NCBI GenBank assembly: GCA_963755705.1 | Contig: CAVWKW010000002.1 | Span: 1 to 64,000 of the forward strand | DNA length: 64,000 nucleotides | DNA from: JBARDN01 sp963755705 | Lineage (GTDB): Bacteria; Desulfobacterota; Binatia; Binatales; Binataceae | Direction of reading: 5' to 3' | In this document: positions 61,340 through 64,000 of the stretch, piece after piece | How the letters are laid out: every line of letters starts with the position of its first letter | Position numbering within the stretch: position 1 is the first letter of the stretch | Program-made: the position numbers and the translations under genes | The notes under the pieces: model-generated | Databases searched by the model: none | Told to the model about the DNA's origin: nothing | The model's input: the letters and a program-made list of their open reading frames with translations, nothing else

Positions 61340-62589
61340 GTCTCGAAACTGATGTCGCCGCGATCCTTGCAACTGCTCGCGCCGCGGCGCGCAAGATCGC
61401 GCTTGCGTCAACCGAACAGAAGAATGCGGCGCTCGCGACGCTGGCGGAGATGATCCGGAAATCGAAACCGTTGATCATGGCGGCGAATCGAATCGATCTG
61501 GAACGCGCGCATGGCGAGCGGCGCACCGGCGCGCTAGTCGAGCGGCTGACCCTTAACGACGATCGGATCGAGGCGATCGCGCGCGGCGTTGACGAAGTCG
61601 CGGCGCTGCCCGACCCGGTCGGCGCAACCATCGACGAATGGGCGCGGCCCAACGGGCTCAAGATCGAAAAGCGGCGCGTGCCGATCGGACTGATCGCGAT
61701 CATCTACGAGTCGCGGCCCAACGTCACGGTCAACGCCGCCGCGCTGTGCCTCAAGTCCGGCAACGCCGTTGTGCTGCGCGGCGGAAAAGAAGCGCACGCC
61801 AGCAACGGCTGCCTTGCGGACCTGGTCGCGCGCGCGCTCAAGGAGACCGGACTCGATCCCGCCGCCGCGATGTTCATCGAAAATCCCGACCGCGAGATCG
61901 TGCAGATTCTGAAACGCAGCCGCGAGGCGCTCGACCTGATAATTCCGCGCGGCGGGGTTCAGCTCAAAGCCGCACTCGAAGGCTCGACGGTTCCGCTGCT
62001 GCCGCATTTCGAGGGAATCTGCCACACCTATGTCGATGCGGCGGCGGACTTGAAAATGGCCGAGAAGATTTGCTTCGACGCGAAATGCGGCCGCCCGTCG
62101 GTGTGCAATGCGATGGAGACCCTGCTGGTGCATCGCGGGGCCGCGGCGAGTTTTCTGCCCGCATTCGCGGCGCGGATGAAAAAAGCCGGGGTCGAGCTTC
62201 GCGGCGACGAGCACGTGCGCGCGCTCGTGCGCGAAGCGCGCGCGGCGACGCCCGAGGACTGGGACACCGAGTATTGGGATCTGATTTTGTCGATCAAGGT
62301 GGTCGATTCGCTCGACGAGGCGATCGCGTTTATCGAGCGCCACGGGTCGCACCTGGCCGACGCGATCGTGACGCGCGACCCGGCGGCCGCCGCGCGCTTT
62401 CAGCATGAGGTCGATTCGGCTACGGTTTACGTCAATGCATCGACCCGCTTCACCGACGGCTTCGAGTTCGGCTTCGGCGCAGAAACCGGAATCTCGACCA
62501 ACCGGCTCCACGCGCGCGGACCGATGGGCCTGGCGGAACTGACCACGTACAAATACGTGATCCACGGCTCCGGACAGGTGCGCGGTTAA
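61336..62589 (+). CDS. proA: gamma-glutamyl phosphate reductase
   Basis: A protein of 417 residues. VPIGLIAIIYESRPNVTVNAAALCLKSGNAVVLRGG, in blocks, and the catalytic Cys in KCGRPSVCNAMETLLVH are typical. It makes glutamate semialdehyde from the ProB product. Confidence 0.95.
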   Translation: MSLETDVAAILATARAAARKIALASTEQKNAALATLAEMIRKSKPLIMAANRIDLERAHGERRTGALVERLTLNDDRIEAIARGVDEVAALPDPVGATIDEWARPNGLKIEKRRVPIGLIAIIYESRPNVTVNAAALCLKSGNAVVLRGGKEAHASNGCLADLVARALKETGLDPAAAMFIENPDREIVQILKRSREALDLIIPRGGVQLKAALEGSTVPLLPHFEGICHTYVDAAADLKMAEKICFDAKCGRPSVCNAMETLLVHRGAAASFLPAFAARMKKAGVELRGDEHVRALVREARAATPEDWDTEYWDLILSIKVVDSLDEAIAFIERHGSHLADAIVTRDPAAAARFQHEVDSATVYVNASTRFTDGFEFGFGAETGISTNRLHARGPMGLAELTTYKYVIHGSGQVRG

Positions 62590-62609
62590 CCGGGTGCGCG
62601 AGTAACGCG

Positions 62610-63248
62610 ATGCGAGTAGGGCTGTTCGGCGGCAGCTTCAACCCGATTCATTTCGGTCATCTGCGCTCGGCGGAAGAAGTCCGCGAGGCGCTGGAGCTTG
62701 ACCTGGTGTACTTCATCCCGGCCGCGTCACCGCCGCACAAGGCCGAGGGCGAGCTTGCTCCTGCCGAGCATCGCCTGCAGATGGCGCGCCTGGCGACCAA
62801 GGGTAATCGGCACTTCATGGTCTCCGATGTCGAGATGCGGCGCGGCGGCAGCTCTTACACGATCGACACGGTCAAGTTTTTTCTGGCGACACTGCGCCAG
62901 CCGGCCACGCTCTACCTGCTGATGGGCGCCGACCAGTTCGCCGAGCTCGAGACCTGGAAAAGCTGCGACGAGATGGCGGCGCTATGCAATATCGCGGTCC
63001 ACACGCGGATGGCCGAGGGGGAAGAAGGTCCGACGCGTTTCTCGCTTGCCGCGCTCAAAAGGTTTGGCTACATTAAGGCAGACGATCACTACGTGAACTC
63101 GAGCGAAAAAACGCTTTCATTCGTAGCCACGACTGTCCTTTCGATTTCCGCCACGGCGATTCGCCGCAAAATCCAGCGCGGTCTTTCGATTAATTATCTC
63201 GTGCCCGGCGACGTGGTGGACTACATCAATCGCCATCAGCTCTTTTGA
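62610..63248 (+). CDS. nadD: nicotinate-nucleotide adenylyltransferase
   Basis: A protein of 212 residues. VGLFGGSFNPIHFGHLRSAEEV has the GGxFxPxHxGH motif, and LSISATAIRRKIQRG the ISSTxIR motif (ISATAIR here). It makes nicotinate adenine dinucleotide. The rsfS start follows closely. Confidence 0.95.
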   Translation: MRVGLFGGSFNPIHFGHLRSAEEVREALELDLVYFIPAASPPHKAEGELAPAEHRLQMARLATKGNRHFMVSDVEMRRGGSSYTIDTVKFFLATLRQPATLYLLMGADQFAELETWKSCDEMAALCNIAVHTRMAEGEEGPTRFSLAALKRFGYIKADDHYVNSSEKTLSFVATTVLSISATAIRRKIQRGLSINYLVPGDVVDYINRHQLF

Positions 63249-63265
63249 GAGGCAACCCCGCAAGC

Positions 63266-63655
63266 GTGGATTCAATCACCAAGGCGATAGCCGCCGCCGA
63301 AGCGGCCCTGGAAAAAAAGGCTTACGACCTGGTCGTACTCGAGTCCGAACATCTCTCATCAATCGCGGATTACTTTCTGATCGCGACCGGGCGCTCGGAC
63401 GTGCAGGTGCAGGCGATCGCGCGCGGAATCGAAGAGCGGATGCAGAAGAGCAAGATTCGTCCACTCTCGGTCGAGGGCGTCAAGCATGCGCACTGGATCG
63501 TGCTCGACTACGACGATCTGGTCGTGCACGTCTTTTATGAGCCGGCGCGGGAGTTCTATCGGCTGGAGCGCACCTGGGTTGACGCGACGGCGGTCGCGCT
63601 GCCCGAGCCGATTCGCAGCCAAGCCAAAGAGCTGCGCCTGCGCGCGCTCGCCTGA
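63266..63655 (+). CDS. rsfS: ribosomal silencing factor RsfS
   Basis: About 129 residues from GTG 63,266 (GAGAGGC upstream); an in-frame TTG at 63,245 overlapping nadD is an alternative. HLSSIADYFLIATGRSDVQVQAIARGIEERM and HAHWIVLDYDDLVVHVFYEPAREFYRLERTW, in blocks, are diagnostic. It binds L14 and blocks subunit joining in starvation. Confidence 0.93.
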   Translation: MDSITKAIAAAEAALEKKAYDLVVLESEHLSSIADYFLIATGRSDVQVQAIARGIEERMQKSKIRPLSVEGVKHAHWIVLDYDDLVVHVFYEPAREFYRLERTWVDATAVALPEPIRSQAKELRLRALA

Positions 63656-63799
63656 ACAACGGGCGCCACACTCGGCATCCGTCATATCGCGGCGGAGTAT
63701 GCGCGCGGTGCGGAGACGGACCGCGTCAGTTGGCGGATTGCGTGGGCGCGGCATTTCGAGTCGGCGGCTGGTGCCAAGTCGCCCTCACCCGCGCGCCAC

Positions 63800-63857
63800 G
63801 ATGCTTGCGAAAAGAGCGCAAGCATCGCGCCGCTTGCCCTCTCCCGGCGGGAGAGGG
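63800..63857. repeat. pair of hairpins between rsfS and the next gene
   Basis: GATGCTTGCG and its complement (63,800-63,826) form one 10-base stem. CCCTCTCCCG and its complement (63,837-63,857) form a second with a 1-base loop. Similar CCTCTCCC-type hairpins are common dispersed intergenic repeats in GC-rich genomes; here they may also end convergent transcripts. Confidence 0.5.
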
Positions 63858-63879
63858 AATTACCAATATTTTCTTCGCG

Positions 63880-64000
63880 TCAGACTTCGCCGCGAATCAG
63901 ATGCGCGATCCAGACCAGGATGACCGCGCCGATCGTCGCGACGACGATCGCGCCGATGGTTCCGTTGGGGCCGGGGATGTTGAACGCGCCGATAATCCAT
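63880..64000 (-). CDS. GlsB/YeaQ/YmgE-family small membrane protein, C-terminal part
   Basis: Cut by the right window edge; about 39 residues are visible. NGTIGAIVVATIGAVILVWIAHLIRG matches the last membrane helix of transglycosylase-associated/YmgE stress proteins. The stop is at 63,880-63,882. Confidence 0.75.
   Translation of the reverse strand, partial: WIIGAFNIPGPNGTIGAIVVATIGAVILVWIAHLIRGEV

Noticed and set aside
1..64000. CRISPR array or rRNA operon
   Set aside because: No regularly spaced direct repeats and no rRNA-like sequence were seen; the only RNA gene recognised is tRNA-Leu.

Overview
The window joins two regions of different origin. Positions 1 to about 23,978 are the right-hand part of an integrative conjugative element (ICE). 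Positions 24,068 to 64,000 are ordinary chromosome. The junction is a tRNA-Leu(UAA) gene on the minus strand (23,979-24,067), whose 3' end faces the element, the classical integration target of a tyrosine integrase. The chromosome is GC-rich and Gram-negative (complete mlaE-F-D-C-A lipid-transport operon, several lipoproteins). It carries coenzyme F420 features (cofC and two LLM-class F420-type oxidoreductases), a DUF1329 protein and a protocatechuate pathway. I infer a deltaproteobacterial-type lineage such as Desulfobacterota or Binatota; this rests on gene content, not on a search.

Element, left to right. The end of a P-type conjugation operon (trbE 3' end, trbJ, a trbK-like gene, trbL) is followed by a RepB-like primase. 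Next comes a defence island: a ribbon-helix-helix protein, an M.PvuII-like N4-cytosine methyltransferase, a GIY-YIG nuclease, a McrBC-like set (PD-(D/E)xK nuclease, McrB-type AAA+ ATPase, and an N-terminal helper split over two frames), an HNH endonuclease, and a broken gene of unknown function. A secreted phospholipase-D-type nuclease gene is interrupted by an intact IS630-family element. Then come a hairpin-rich stretch, an ArdC-type antirestriction gene, a helix-turn-helix (excisionase-like) gene and the integrase.

Between the integrase and the tRNA lie about 7 kb of minus-strand cargo. One unit is a coupled four-gene operon: HAD 5'-nucleotidase, patatin phospholipase with a C-terminal GAF-like domain, a 59-residue protein, and cytidine deaminase. 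The other is a Bergerat-fold (GHKL) ATPase fused to a restriction-type nuclease and paired with a DNA methyltransferase. The four-gene operon is the best candidate for an undescribed system: it pairs two enzymes that could drain cytidine nucleotides with a membrane-attacking lipase that carries a possible small-molecule sensor domain.

Chromosome. The order is: pcaC-pcaH-pcaG with an internally shortened MetE-like gene; a lipoprotein; a sulfatase; small enzymes (SAM methyltransferase, GFA family, MBL hydrolase, two VOC proteins, GNAT); an RNase II/R-family nuclease; a frameshifted DUF1329 gene; an F420-type oxidoreductase; rnhB; a lipoate/2-oxoacid dehydrogenase cluster (E1alpha, E1beta, lpd, lipB, lipA, with no E2); the mla operon coupled to cofC; a TPR lipoprotein; a dienelactone hydrolase; an orphan Phd antitoxin; a DnaQ/UvrC-like fusion; sufT; and the housekeeping run rplU-rpmA-(LLM gene)-obgE-proB-proA-nadD-rsfS. 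Three genes or gene sets in the window look broken or shifted (split McrB helper, DUF1329, amber-interrupted gene), and one is transposon-interrupted.
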